Part shown: piece after piece, positions 43,531 to 52,900 of the stretch | Layout: each line of letters opens with the position of its first letter | How positions within the stretch are numbered: position 1 is the stretch's first letter | Assembly: GCA_036500605.1 (NCBI GenBank) | Contig: DASYBU010000044.1 | Span: 124,001 to 188,000 of the forward strand | Source: JAFALK01 sp036500605 | GTDB taxonomy: Bacteria > Pseudomonadota > Gammaproteobacteria > Burkholderiales > Burkholderiaceae_C | DNA: 64,000 nucleotides | Direction of reading: 5' to 3' | Notes under the pieces: generated by a model | Databases searched by the model: none | Seen by the model: only the letters and a program-made list of their open reading frames with translations | What the model was told of the DNA's origin: nothing | Position numbers and translations under genes: made by a program

Positions 43531-44286
43531 ATGCCCCGCTTCGCAGCGAACCTGAACTGGCTCTATACGGAGCTGCCATTTCTGGAACGCTTCGAGGCGG
43601 CGGCTCGTGATGACTTTGAGGCCGTCGAGTGCCTGTCGCCGTACGAGCACGCGCCCGAGATCATTGCCGAGCGGCTCCAGGCTCACGGCCTTCGCATGGT
43701 GCTGATCAATGCACCGGCCGGCGACTGGATCGGCGGCGAGCGCGGGCTGGCCTGTCTGGGCGGCCGCGAAGCCGACTTCCGCGCCAGCATTGAAACCGCC
43801 CTGCGCTATGCACGCGCGCTCGGAAATCCGCGCATCCATGTGCTGTCAGGCCTTGGCGCCGACAACGATATCTATCGCGCCAATCTGCGCTGGGCCGCCA
43901 GCCAAGCCGGCGAGATCGAGCTCTGCATCGAGCCGATCAACACGCGCGACATGCCCGGCTACCTGCTCACCCATCAGCGTCAGGCGCTCGACCTGATCGC
44001 CGCCATCGGCGCACCCAATCTGAAGCTGCAGTTCGACGCCTATCACTGCCAGGTCACCGAAGGCGACGTGGGCACGCGCCTGCGGCTGGCGCATCAACTT
44101 GGCGTGCTCGGCCATGTGCAGATCGCTGGCGCGCCCGCTCGGCAAGAGCCTGATCAGGGCGAACTGCGCGTGGAGTACGTGATGGACTTGCTCGATGAAC
44201 TCGGCTATGCGGGCCATGTCGGCCTGGAGTACCGGCCACGCGCTGGCACCTCTGAAGGCCTCGGCTGGCTCAAGCGCTGGCGCTAG
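43531..44286 (+). CDS. hyi: Hydroxypyruvate isomerase family protein
   Basis: The 251-residue product is a xylose-isomerase-like TIM barrel. It starts MPRFAANLNWLYTELPFLER, has metal-binding glutamate and histidine residues in LCIEPINTRDMPGYL and LQFDAYHCQ, and ends with VGLEYRPRAGTSEGLGWL. Hyi interconverts hydroxypyruvate and tartronate semialdehyde in glyoxylate metabolism. The ATG at 43531 is used because it directly precedes the first strand. Coupling to gpmA is consistent with feeding glycerate-derived carbon into glycolysis, which is inference. Confidence 0.85.
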   Translation: MPRFAANLNWLYTELPFLERFEAAARDDFEAVECLSPYEHAPEIIAERLQAHGLRMVLINAPAGDWIGGERGLACLGGREADFRASIETALRYARALGNPRIHVLSGLGADNDIYRANLRWAASQAGEIELCIEPINTRDMPGYLLTHQRQALDLIAAIGAPNLKLQFDAYHCQVTEGDVGTRLRLAHQLGVLGHVQIAGAPARQEPDQGELRVEYVMDLLDELGYAGHVGLEYRPRAGTSEGLGWLKRWR

Positions 44287-44289
44287 AAG

Positions 44290-45027
44290 CTAGGACGCGG
44301 CCAGAGCCCCGGCCATCCGCTCGCGCAGCGAGGCAGCCAGTTCGCGCCGCTCGCTGCCCTGCGGCACTTCAACGGGCGCCATCAGCTGCAAGCTGATGCT
44401 CAGGCCTCGCGCGCAGGCAATCGACCACAGGCTTTGCACCAAGGTGGTCGTGCCGATGAACTGCGCCGCGATGCTGAAGCGATGATCCGGCTCGTGCCAG
44501 CGCAGCACCATCGGCTGGATCCGCGTCTGCGTCGCGATCGCAGCCTGCAACAGATTGCCGTGAAAAGGCAAAAGCTCGGGGCCGGGGCCTGTCGTGCCCT
44601 CGGGGAAGAAGGCCACGGTATCGCCGGCCTTCAGCGCATCGGCCGCCTGATGCACCACGCGCAGCGCATCGCGCTTGCTGGTGCGCTCGATGTAGAGCGT
44701 GTCTGCACCGTCGACCAGCTTGCCCACGAGCGGCCAATGCTGGACATCCGCCTTGGAGACAAAACGCGCCTCGGGCATCACCGAATGCACGGCGGCGATG
44801 TCGAGCCAGGACACATGGTTGCTCACCAGCAGCTTGGCGCCCGCAAACGGCTGACCTTGCACCTGCAGGTTCACGCCGAGCACATGCAGCGCGTTGCGAG
44901 ACCAGCTCCGCACGACCTCATGCCGCTCGGCTTGCGACATCGAATCAAAGCGGCTCACCAGCACGAAGCCGTGCAGCGCGTGCGTGATCAGCCGCAGCAG
45001 GCGCCAGGCGCCGATCAGTCCGCGCAT
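44290..45027 (-). CDS. 1-acyl-sn-glycerol-3-phosphate acyltransferase (PlsC family)
   Basis: The 245-residue protein has an N-terminal hydrophobic segment and the acyltransferase motifs NHVSWLDIAAVHS (H-x4-D, about residue 73) and FFPEGTTGPG (about residue 140). It acylates lysophosphatidic acid or a related lipid at the inner membrane. The ATG at 45027 is selected from the start MRGLIGAWRLLRLITHAL; it overlaps the 3' end of pyrC' by 13 bases, so translation may be coupled to the pyrimidine operon. Confidence 0.9.
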   Translation of the reverse strand: MRGLIGAWRLLRLITHALHGFVLVSRFDSMSQAERHEVVRSWSRNALHVLGVNLQVQGQPFAGAKLLVSNHVSWLDIAAVHSVMPEARFVSKADVQHWPLVGKLVDGADTLYIERTSKRDALRVVHQAADALKAGDTVAFFPEGTTGPGPELLPFHGNLLQAAIATQTRIQPMVLRWHEPDHRFSIAAQFIGTTTLVQSLWSIACARGLSISLQLMAPVEVPQGSERRELAASLRERMAGALAAS

Positions 45028-46334
45028 GAAGGATCTGAATAAGCGATCGTCCCGGCGACCAGCGTGTGGCGCACGCGCGCCGGCAGCTCGAAGCCCGTGA
45101 TCTCGAACGCGAACGGCGTGTGCTTGCCCTGGCTTTGCAGCTTGTCGGCCGTGACCGACCAATGCGCCTCGGCGTCGAACACGCAGATGTCGGCCACGCC
45201 GCCTTCCACGAGGCGACCCGCGCTGGCCGCGAGCGAACCCAGCACCGGGCCGATCACGCGAACCGGCTCCGAGGTGACGACGGCCAGCGCCTTGGCGAGC
45301 GGCAGACCCTCGTCCTGGGCCCATCGCAAGGCCAGGCTCAAGAGCAGTTCCAGACCGGTGGCACCGGGCGTGGCTTCGGCAAACGGCACGTTCTTCTCGT
45401 CGGGTGCGACCGGCATGTGGTCGCTGACCAGCGCATCGATCGTGCCGTCGGCCAGCGCGGCGCGCAGCGCATCGCGGTCGCGCTGCTGGCGCAGTGGCGG
45501 CGTCAGGCGCATGGCAGGGTCGAAGTAGCCGAGGTCCACATCGCTCAAATGCAGCGAGTTGATCGACACATCGGCGGTGACTTTCAGCCCTTCCTTCTTG
45601 GCGGTGCGGATCAGCTCGACGCCAGCCGCGCTCGAGATGCGGCACAGATGCACGCGAGCGCCGGTAGAACGCATCAGCTCGAAGATCGTGTGCAGCGCGA
45701 CGGTCTCGGCCATCACCGGCACGCCCGAAAGACCGAGGCGCGTGGCGACCGCGCCGCTCGCGGCAACGCCGTTGCCCAGCCAGGCGTCTTGCGGGCGCAG
45801 CCAGACCGTGTAGTCGTACGTGGCCGCGTACAGCAGCGCGCGAGCCAACACGAGAGTGTCACGCACCGGCACTTCGGCTTGCGAGAAACCGACGCAGCCG
45901 GCCTCGGTCAGCTCGGCCATTTCGGTCAGCGCTTCTCCGCTGAGATTCTTGGTTAGAGCCCCCAGCGGGAAAAGCCGGCAGCGGCTCAGCTTGCGCGCGC
46001 GGAACTTGAGCATTTCCACGAGGCCGGGCTCGTCAAGCACCGGATCGGTGTCCGGCGGGCAGACGAGGCCGGTCACGCCGCCGGCAGCCGCCGCAGCCAG
46101 TTCGGTTTCGAGCATGCCTTCATGCTCATGGCCCGGCTCTCGCAGCCGTGCAGCCAGATCGACGAGGCCCGGCGCCACGATGAGGCCGGTCGCGTCGATC
46201 ACCTGCTCGGCGTCGAAATCCGTGGCTTCACCGATGCTGACGATGCGGCCCGAGGCAATCGCCAGATCACCGATCTGGTCCAGGCCCGAAGCGGGGTCGA
46301 TGATGCGGCCGTTCTTGATCAGGATCTTCTTCAT
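45015..46334 (-). CDS. pyrC: Dihydroorotase-like subunit, probably catalytically inactive (PyrC'/PyrX)
   Basis: The 439-residue amidohydrolase-fold protein follows pyrB with a four-base overlap. Active dihydroorotases have an H-x-H zinc motif just after PG(F/L)(I/V)DL; here the sequence is APGLVDLAARLREPGHE, so both histidines are missing. A later VSDHMPVAPDEKNVPF segment is retained. In Pseudomonas and several betaproteobacteria such a PyrC' does not catalyse but forms a dodecamer with PyrB and is needed for aspartate transcarbamoylase activity. A separate active dihydroorotase is expected elsewhere. Confidence 0.88.
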   Translation of the reverse strand: MKKILIKNGRIIDPASGLDQIGDLAIASGRIVSIGEATDFDAEQVIDATGLIVAPGLVDLAARLREPGHEHEGMLETELAAAAAGGVTGLVCPPDTDPVLDEPGLVEMLKFRARKLSRCRLFPLGALTKNLSGEALTEMAELTEAGCVGFSQAEVPVRDTLVLARALLYAATYDYTVWLRPQDAWLGNGVAASGAVATRLGLSGVPVMAETVALHTIFELMRSTGARVHLCRISSAAGVELIRTAKKEGLKVTADVSINSLHLSDVDLGYFDPAMRLTPPLRQQRDRDALRAALADGTIDALVSDHMPVAPDEKNVPFAEATPGATGLELLLSLALRWAQDEGLPLAKALAVVTSEPVRVIGPVLGSLAASAGRLVEGGVADICVFDAEAHWSVTADKLQSQGKHTPFAFEITGFELPARVRHTLVAGTIAYSDPSCAD

Positions 46335-47293
46335 GCTTCGTTCCCCGCGAGGATGCTCATGACGGCCATGCGCACCGCGATGCCGAAGGTGACCTGCGGC
46401 AGGATCACGCTTTGCGCGCCGTCGGCCACGTCGGAGGCGATCTCCACGCCTCGATTGATCGGGCCCGGGTGCATGACGATGGCGTCAGGCTTGGCGAGCA
46501 GCAGCTTCTCGGGTGTCAGGCCGAAGTTCTTGAAGAACTCGCCGGCGCTGGGCAGCATCGCGCCGCTCATGCGCTCGTTCTGCAGGCGCAGCATGATGAT
46601 CACATCGGCGCCCTTGATGCCTTCTTCGAGGCTGTGGCAGACGCGCACGCCCATGTCCTTCAGGTCGCCAGGCACCAGCGTCTTGGGGCCGACCGCACGG
46701 ACCTCGGGCACGCCCAGGATGTTGAGCGCATGGATGTCGGAGCGGGCCACGCGCGAATGCACGATATCGCCCACGATCGCCACCGTGAGGTTCTTGAAAT
46801 CCTTCTTGTAGTGCCGGATCGTGTACATGTCCAGCAGGCCCTGCGTTGGATGCGCGTGGCGGCCGTCACCGGCGTTGACCACATGCACATGCGGCGCGCA
46901 ATGCTGGGCGATCAGGTAGGGCGCGCCGCTCTCGCTGTGCCGCACGACGAACATGTCGGCGTGCATGGCGCTGAGGTTGGCCACCGTGTCGAGCAGGGTT
47001 TCGCCCTTGGCCGTGCTGGAGCGCGCGATGTCGAGGTTCAGCACGTCGGCCGAGAGCCGCTTGGCCGCGATCTCGAAGGTGGTGCGCGTGCGCGTGCTGT
47101 TCTCGAAGAACAGGTTGAATACGCTTTTTCCCCGCAGCAGCGGCACCTTCTTCACCTCGCGGTCATTGACCGAGAGGAAAGTGCCGGCGGTGTCGAGGAT
47201 CTGGTGAATGATGGGCGATGGCAGCCCTTCGATGGAGAGCAGATGGATCAGCTCTCCGTGCTTGTTCAGCTGGGGGTTTCGCTTGGACAACAC
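46331..47293 (-). CDS. pyrB: Aspartate carbamoyltransferase catalytic subunit
   Basis: The 320-residue enzyme has the carbamoyl-phosphate loop FFENSTRTRTTFEIAAKRL, a second active-site region GDGRHAHPTQGLLDMYTI, and VMHPGPINRGVEI near the C-terminus. It makes carbamoyl-aspartate in de novo pyrimidine synthesis, probably as a complex with the inactive PyrC'. A GTG at 47293 is the start: the pyrR stop TGA is one base upstream. An alternative TTG follows immediately. Confidence 0.95.
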   Translation of the reverse strand: MLSKRNPQLNKHGELIHLLSIEGLPSPIIHQILDTAGTFLSVNDREVKKVPLLRGKSVFNLFFENSTRTRTTFEIAAKRLSADVLNLDIARSSTAKGETLLDTVANLSAMHADMFVVRHSESGAPYLIAQHCAPHVHVVNAGDGRHAHPTQGLLDMYTIRHYKKDFKNLTVAIVGDIVHSRVARSDIHALNILGVPEVRAVGPKTLVPGDLKDMGVRVCHSLEEGIKGADVIIMLRLQNERMSGAMLPSAGEFFKNFGLTPEKLLLAKPDAIVMHPGPINRGVEIASDVADGAQSVILPQVTFGIAVRMAVMSILAGNEA

Positions 47294-47294
47294 C

Positions 47295-47807
47295 TCAGGC
47301 TCCTTGCTTGTCTTGCTTGACGTCGAAACTGAAATGGCCGTCCAGCGCCCGAGCCAGGCGCAGATGCTGGCTCGGCGCGAGGGCCACGCGGGCGGCCGAG
47401 TAGATCGGCTCGATCGGCAACTGGCGGCCGCCGCGGTCAACCAGCACGGCCAGTTGCACGCTGCTGGGGCGCCCGAAATCGAACAGCTCGTTGATCACCG
47501 CGCGCGTGGTCCGGCCGGTGTAGAGCACATCGTCGATCAGCAGGATGCTGCGGTCGCTCACATCGAAAGGCAGGCGCGTATGGTCGGCGCTGGCGCTCAT
47601 GCCCTTGGAGCCGAAATCATCGCGGTGCAGCGAGCTCGAGATCACGCCGGGTTCGCCCGGCAGCAGCAGATCGCGCTGCAGGCGCTCGGCCAGCCAGGCG
47701 CCGCCCGACCAGATGCCGACCAGCATGGTGTCTTTCTTGAGCAGATTGCGCACGCCCTTGAGCATGTCGGCGTAGAGCGCCTCGGCATCGAGGAGCAAAG
47801 TGGTCAT
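47295..47807 (-). CDS. pyrR: Bifunctional pyr operon regulator / uracil phosphoribosyltransferase PyrR
   Basis: The 170-residue type I phosphoribosyltransferase has the PRPP loop SILLIDDVLYTGRTTRAVIN near residue 95 and the conserved VGIWSGGAWLAERL segment. In Gram-positives PyrR binds pyr mRNA to attenuate transcription; in proteobacteria that role is less clear. Its position heading pyrB-pyrC' keeps the regulatory idea open, but no attenuator was seen between pyrR and pyrB, which are only one base apart. It overlaps ruvX by four bases. Confidence 0.93.
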   Translation of the reverse strand: MTTLLLDAEALYADMLKGVRNLLKKDTMLVGIWSGGAWLAERLQRDLLLPGEPGVISSSLHRDDFGSKGMSASADHTRLPFDVSDRSILLIDDVLYTGRTTRAVINELFDFGRPSSVQLAVLVDRGGRQLPIEPIYSAARVALAPSQHLRLARALDGHFSFDVKQDKQGA

Positions 47808-48190
47808 GGGTTCTCCCTGAAGAATTGTTCGAGGATGAGCGCGGCGGCGGCGGAGTCGATGTCCTTCGCGCCTTGGGCTTCGGCCTCGACGCTGGTGTAG
47901 CGTTCATCCACTTCATATACGGGCAGGCGAAAGCGGCCTTTCAGCTGGCGACCAAAGCGGCGCGCGCGTTGGGTGATTTCATGCTCGGCGCCATCCGGAT
48001 GGAAAGGTACGCCGATCACGAGCGCGTCGGGCTGCCATTCCTTGATGATCTTCTCGATGGCGGCAAAACGGGCATCACCTTCGAGCGCAATGGTCTTCAG
48101 CGCCTCGGCGTTCCCAGTGAACCTGCTGCCGGTTGCCACACCCAAACGCCTAACGCCGTAATCAAATGCCAGAGCCGTCTGGACAGTCAC
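47804..48190 (-). CDS. ruvX: Holliday-junction-resolvase-like RNase YqgF/RuvX
   Basis: The 128-residue protein has an RNase-H-like fold beginning ALAFDYGVRRLGVATG, with the first catalytic Asp, then LVIGVPFHPDG and a C-terminal VDERYTSVEAEAQGAKDIDSAAAAL. YqgF matures pre-16S rRNA 5' ends in E. coli. It is four bases upstream-overlapping with pyrR. The yqgE gene is next upstream on the same strand, the usual pairing, but here separated by a structured 61-base spacer. Confidence 0.94.
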   Translation of the reverse strand: MTVQTALAFDYGVRRLGVATGSRFTGNAEALKTIALEGDARFAAIEKIIKEWQPDALVIGVPFHPDGAEHEITQRARRFGRQLKGRFRLPVYEVDERYTSVEAEAQGAKDIDSAAAALILEQFFRENP

Positions 48191-48200
48191 TGGACAACCC

Positions 48201-48253
48201 TCCGTCCTACGGACTCCGGGGCTGAGCAGCTCGGGAGCGGCCCAGCGCTGCTC
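48201..48253. repeat. Structured spacer between yqgE and ruvX with a shared 17-mer
   Basis: Hairpins TCCGT/ACGGA (48201-48213) and GAGCAGC/GCTGCTC (48224-48253) occur in a row. GGGAGCGGCCCAGCGCT at 48233-48249 recurs with one change at 59026-59042 in the pil-chp operon. This resembles a dispersed intergenic element. Confidence 0.5.
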
Positions 48254-48830
48254 ATGCGTGACCAGCGTCCGTGCTGAGCATACGTGGGTCGATACCCAGC
48301 AGCCCTAACGCCTTCTCATAGCGGAGCTCAATCGGGGTGTCGAAGATGATTTCGGGTGTGGCGTCGACGGTGATCCAGCCGTTGCGGCCGATCTCTTCCT
48401 CGAGTTGGCCTGCCGCCCAGCCGCTGTAGCCGAGCGTGACCAGCAACTTCTTGGGCCCGGCGCCGTTGGAGAGCGCCTCCAGCACGTCGCGGCTGGTGGT
48501 CATCTCCAGGCCGCCAGGCACGGCCAGCGTGGCGTTGTAGTGCTGGCCTTCAGCGTCCAGCGGCACGTGCAGCACGAAGCCGCGTTCGGTCTGGACCGGG
48601 CCACCGTAGTAAACGGGCGAGGCCGCCAGTTCCTCGTGCGGCAGGTTGAGGTCGACCTTCTCGAACAGATTGCCCAGGGTCAGCGCGATCGGCTTGTTGA
48701 TCACCAGCCCCAGGGCACCCTTCTCGTTGTGCTCGCACAGATAGATCACCGAACCGGCGAAGGCGTCGTCCGTCAGGCCGGGCATGGCGATCAGGAACTG
48801 GTTGGTGAGGTCGATCCGCTCGGAAGGCAT
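48252..48830 (-). CDS. yqgE: YqgE/AlgH family protein
   Basis: The 192-residue protein has the UPF0301 signature: LTNQFLIAMPGLTDDAFAGSVIYLCEHNEKGALGLVINKPI and, later, YYGGPVQTERGFVLH. Family function remains unclear; AlgH affects alginate and virulence genes in Pseudomonas. Two ATGs are possible. The one at 48839 overlaps a TAAAAT box on the minus strand (48843-48838), so the ATG at 48830, seven bases after that box, is preferred and may be leaderless. Confidence 0.9.
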   Translation of the reverse strand: MPSERIDLTNQFLIAMPGLTDDAFAGSVIYLCEHNEKGALGLVINKPIALTLGNLFEKVDLNLPHEELAASPVYYGGPVQTERGFVLHVPLDAEGQHYNATLAVPGGLEMTTSRDVLEALSNGAGPKKLLVTLGYSGWAAGQLEEEIGRNGWITVDATPEIIFDTPIELRYEKALGLLGIDPRMLSTDAGHA

Positions 48831-48876
48831 GAACCGCATTTTAGCGGCCAGCCTGGGCCCTCAAAGGGCCAGGGAT

Positions 48877-49932
48877 TCAGAACAGCTCGAAGGCGTTCGT
48901 CTGTTCGCGTTCTTTCAGCTCTCCGCTGGCCACCAGGGCGGCGTGCCGAGCAACCTGGTTGCGCCCGTGGCCTTTGGCGTAATAGACCGCCTCATCGGCA
49001 CGCTGGAAAGCCTCGCTGGGCGAATCGACCCGGCGGATCTCGGTGAAGCCGATGCTGATGGTGAGGCTGCCGATCTGCGGGAAGGCGAAGGCTTCGCAGC
49101 GGGCGCGCAGGCGCTCAAAAGCCATTCCCGCAGCCGCGAGATCGTCGCAGCGCATCATGACGACGAACTCCTCGCCCCCGAAGCGGTAGAGCGAGTCGTA
49201 GAAACGGAAGGATTGCCGCATCAGGCGCGACAGGAGCAACAGAACTTCGTCGCCGATCAGGTGCCCGAAGCGGTCATTCACCTGCTTGAAATGATCGATG
49301 TCGATGACGCCAAGGAAATGGCGCGCCTGGCCCTGGCTGCGGCGGCCATCCACGACGGCGTCGTCGCGCGCCGGGACTGCCCGGCCACGCAGAGCCTTCT
49401 GAAAACGATCGTCGAAGGTCTTGCGGTTGAGCAGCCCGGTCAGCGTATCGCGCTCGCTGGACTCCAGCAGCCCCTGGAAGTTGTGATAAATCCGCAGCAT
49501 GCTCGAGACCATGCGCTGCGACTCGACCTTGAGCTTGCCCCGCGTCACCACTTCGAGCACGGCCTGCACTTCGCCTTCGATCACAAGAGGGAAGGTGGCG
49601 CTCCAGCAAGGCGCGCCCTTGCCGCCGGGGGGCTTGACGCGGCTCGACACGACACCGTGGTGCTCCAGGCATTCACTGAGGCTTGGGCGTTCTTCGCGGC
49701 TCGGCAATGAATCGGGATCGGCCCAGAGCGAATCGGAACTCGCGATCTCTTCGCCCGCCTTGAGGCTGGCGCAGGTCAGCCAGCGTTGATCGCCGGGTTC
49801 GCCCAGGCAGCGGTAGATGGCCACCGAGAGCGGCTCAAGCAGATCGTTCAGGGCGGAGACCAGGGACATGTCAACCACGTCCCGGTCGCGCTGTCCGGTC
49901 AACTCGGCAAGATGGTCTACGACTTCAGGCAT
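48877..49932 (-). CDS. Diguanylate cyclase (GGDEF domain)
   Basis: The 351-residue protein has an unassigned N-terminal region of about 170 residues and a C-terminal GGDEF domain. The active site is GGEEF in YRFGGEEFVVMM, and an inhibitory RFYD I-site lies five residues upstream, so it should make c-di-GMP with product feedback. NRKTFDDRFQKAL marks the domain start. The N-terminus (SLVSALNDLLEPLSVAIYRC) looks like a degenerate sensory fold. It is 54 bases downstream of chpA on the same strand, suggesting a link between twitching chemosensing and c-di-GMP. Confidence 0.92.
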   Translation of the reverse strand: MPEVVDHLAELTGQRDRDVVDMSLVSALNDLLEPLSVAIYRCLGEPGDQRWLTCASLKAGEEIASSDSLWADPDSLPSREERPSLSECLEHHGVVSSRVKPPGGKGAPCWSATFPLVIEGEVQAVLEVVTRGKLKVESQRMVSSMLRIYHNFQGLLESSERDTLTGLLNRKTFDDRFQKALRGRAVPARDDAVVDGRRSQGQARHFLGVIDIDHFKQVNDRFGHLIGDEVLLLLSRLMRQSFRFYDSLYRFGGEEFVVMMRCDDLAAAGMAFERLRARCEAFAFPQIGSLTISIGFTEIRRVDSPSEAFQRADEAVYYAKGHGRNQVARHAALVASGELKEREQTNAFELF

Positions 49933-49986
49933 GGGCCCACCGCAAAAAAGGACCGGCCGCTGCCGGTCTCGTTCGCCACGTTCAAC

Positions 49987-52900
49987 TCAGGTTGCGCCGG
50001 CGGATTGGACCGCAGTGTAGCGAGCGACCAGCTGCAAAAGCTGATCCTCATCATAGGGTTTCCCGAGGTAATGATCGACCCCGAGCTGACCCGCATATTC
50101 GCGATGCTTCTGTGCAATGCGCGAGGTGATCATGATCACCGGCAGGCCGGCCAGTCGCTGGTCGGCTCGCATATTGCGGACCAGGTCGAAGCCATCCATG
50201 CGCGGCATCTCGATATCCGAGAGCACCACGGCGGGCAGCTCTTCGCCGGCCAGTTTCTCCATCGCATCGAGACCGTCCTTGGCCAGCATCACGCGATAGT
50301 GCTCGCGTTCCAGCAGGCGCTGCGTGGCGCGGCGTACCGTGAGGGAGTCGTCGACCACCAGCACCAGCGGCGCTTCCGGCACAGCCGGCTCGGCCACCAC
50401 AGGCGCATCAGGCGAGCGGTTCGCGACGCGAGCAAGCGCCACCAGACCGTACCAATCGGCCAGGGCCACGGGGTTGTAGATCAGCGCGACATCGCCGGAA
50501 GCCAGCAGGCTGATGCCCGCCAGACCCGGCACCTTGTTGAGCTGCGGCCCGAGGTTCTTGACCACGACTTCCTGGTTGCCCAGGACTTCATCGACCTGCA
50601 AGGCCAGGCGATGCTGCGCGCTGCGCACGAGCACGACCGGCTGCGTCTTGCCATGATGGACATGGTGGCCCGAATCGGCATGGCCCAGCAGGCCGCCCAA
50701 TTCGTAGATCGGCTGGCGATGGCCGGCGATCTCGATCTGGCCGCTCTGGCGCGCGCTGTCGACCTGGTCATGCGGCAGCCGCAGCACCGAGTCCATCAAG
50801 CTGGCGGGCACGGCCACGACCTGCTCGCCGGCGCGCAAGAGTACGACCTGGGTGAGCGCGGTGGTCAGTGGCAAGCGCAGCAGGAAGCTGGCGCCCTTGC
50901 CCGGTGTGGAACGCGTCTCGATCGATCCGCCCAAGGTGCTGACCTCGGCACGCACGACGTCCATGCCCACACCGCGGCCCGACAACTCGGTCACCTGGCT
51001 GGCGGTGGAGAAGCCCGGCGCGAAGATCAGGTTCATCAGCGTGGCTTCGTCAGGATCTTCACCCGGCTGGATCAAGCCCTTCTCGAGGCCGCGCTGGCGG
51101 ATGCGCTCGACGTTCAGGCCCGCGCCGTCGTCGGCGAAGTCCAGCAGGATTTCATTGCCGGCCTGGCTGACGGTCAACTTCAGCGTCCCGATCGGATCCT
51201 TGCCGGCCGCGGTGCGCTTGTCGGCCGGCTCGACGCCGTGGCTCACGCTGTTGCGCAGCAAGTGCTCGAAGGCACCGGCCATCCGCTCCAGCACGCTGCG
51301 ATCGAGTTCGGTCTGGCCGCCCACGATCTCGAGACGGGCCTGGCATCCGGCATCGCGCGCCGCCTGGCGGACCACGCGGTGCATCCGCTCGCCGAGCGAA
51401 TCAAATTCCACCATCCGCGTGCGCAGCAGGTCGTCCTGCAATTCGCGCGTCAGACGCGATTGAGCGGCCAATTCATCTTCACCGAGCTGCACATTGCGCT
51501 GCAAGCTGCGCTGCACCGTCGCCACGTCACCGACCGATTCGGCCAGCATGCGCGTCAATTCGGTGAAGCGGGTGTAACGGTCGAACTCGAGCGGGTCGAA
51601 GTCCTTGCCCGCGTGCTGGGCGGCGTCCTGCTGCTTGCCCATCTGGGCTTCAGCTTGCAGCTCCAGCTCGCGCAACTGGCCGCGCAAGCGCTCCAGGTTG
51701 TCGTCGAGGTCGAGCAGCGAAGTCTTCATCTGCGCGAGTTCGGACTCCAGGCGCGAACGGCGGATCGAGACTTCGCCGGCCTGGGCGGCCATGCGTTCCA
51801 GCAAGCTGGCGCGCACGCGCAGCAGCGCTTGCAGGCCGACGGTGTTGACATCGGCGCCGCCTTCGTCGGACGCTGTATCGCTGAAGCGCGACCAGTCGAT
51901 CTGCGTGGTGACGGCTTGCACCGGTGGTGGTGTCGGCGCCGGAGCGACAACCGGCTCGGGGACTTCGACCGGCACCGGGACTTCCGCGATGGCTTCCACC
52001 GCGGGCTCCGGCTCGGGCTCAGGCAGAGCTTCCGGCTCGGGTGTGATTTCGGGTTCGGGCTGCGGCTCGGGCACCAGCTCGGCCACGGGTTCCGCGACCG
52101 GCGCAGGCGCGGGTGCAGGCTCCGGTGCGGCAACCGCCGGGGCTGCGACGACGGGCGCGACCGGCACTGGTGCCGGCGCTGCAGGCACCACTGCGGCTGC
52201 CGGCGAATGCACGAGTACGCAAAGCTGCTGGAAGCTGGTTTCGAGCGCATCGCCGAGGTCCTGCAAATGCATGAGCTGGCCGGGCTGCGGCGCGCCGTCC
52301 GCACGCAACAGGTGCTCGACCTCGCTCTCCATGTCGTGCGCTTGCTCGCCCAGGCGCATCGCGCCGGAGAGACGCGCACCGCCCTTGAAGGTGTGCAGCA
52401 CGCGCATGCAGGCGGCGCCGCCCTGGCCCGTCGGGCTGGCCAGCCACTCGCGCAGCACGCCATGCAGTTGCTCGAGCAGATCGGTCGCTTCTTCCTCGAA
52501 GAAGCCGAACAGCTCGGGCTCGATCTGGTCGGGCAGTCCGGGTTCGGGCTCGTCGGCATCGGCCGAGGGCACAACGGTCTCGACCTGGATCAGCGCCTCG
52601 GGCTGGATCGCGTCCAGCGCCGTGGCGGCGGTCTCTTCGCCCAGATCGCCGTGGCTCGTGGTCATCGGCTCTTCGATGACTTCAGGCTCGTAGGAGTTGA
52701 GCTGCTCGATCAGCTCGGCGTCGGCAGGCTTGAGGAAGCCGGCCGCGAACTGATGCAGCAGATGGCGGATGTCCTCGCCGGCGCGTACGAAAGCGCCAGC
52801 GTCGGCCTCGGCATAACGGCTTGCTCGCTGGCCACGGGCCAGGGCATGCTCGAGTGCGCGAGCCAGCGTCGAAAGATCTTCGTAGCCGACCGTCGCGGCA

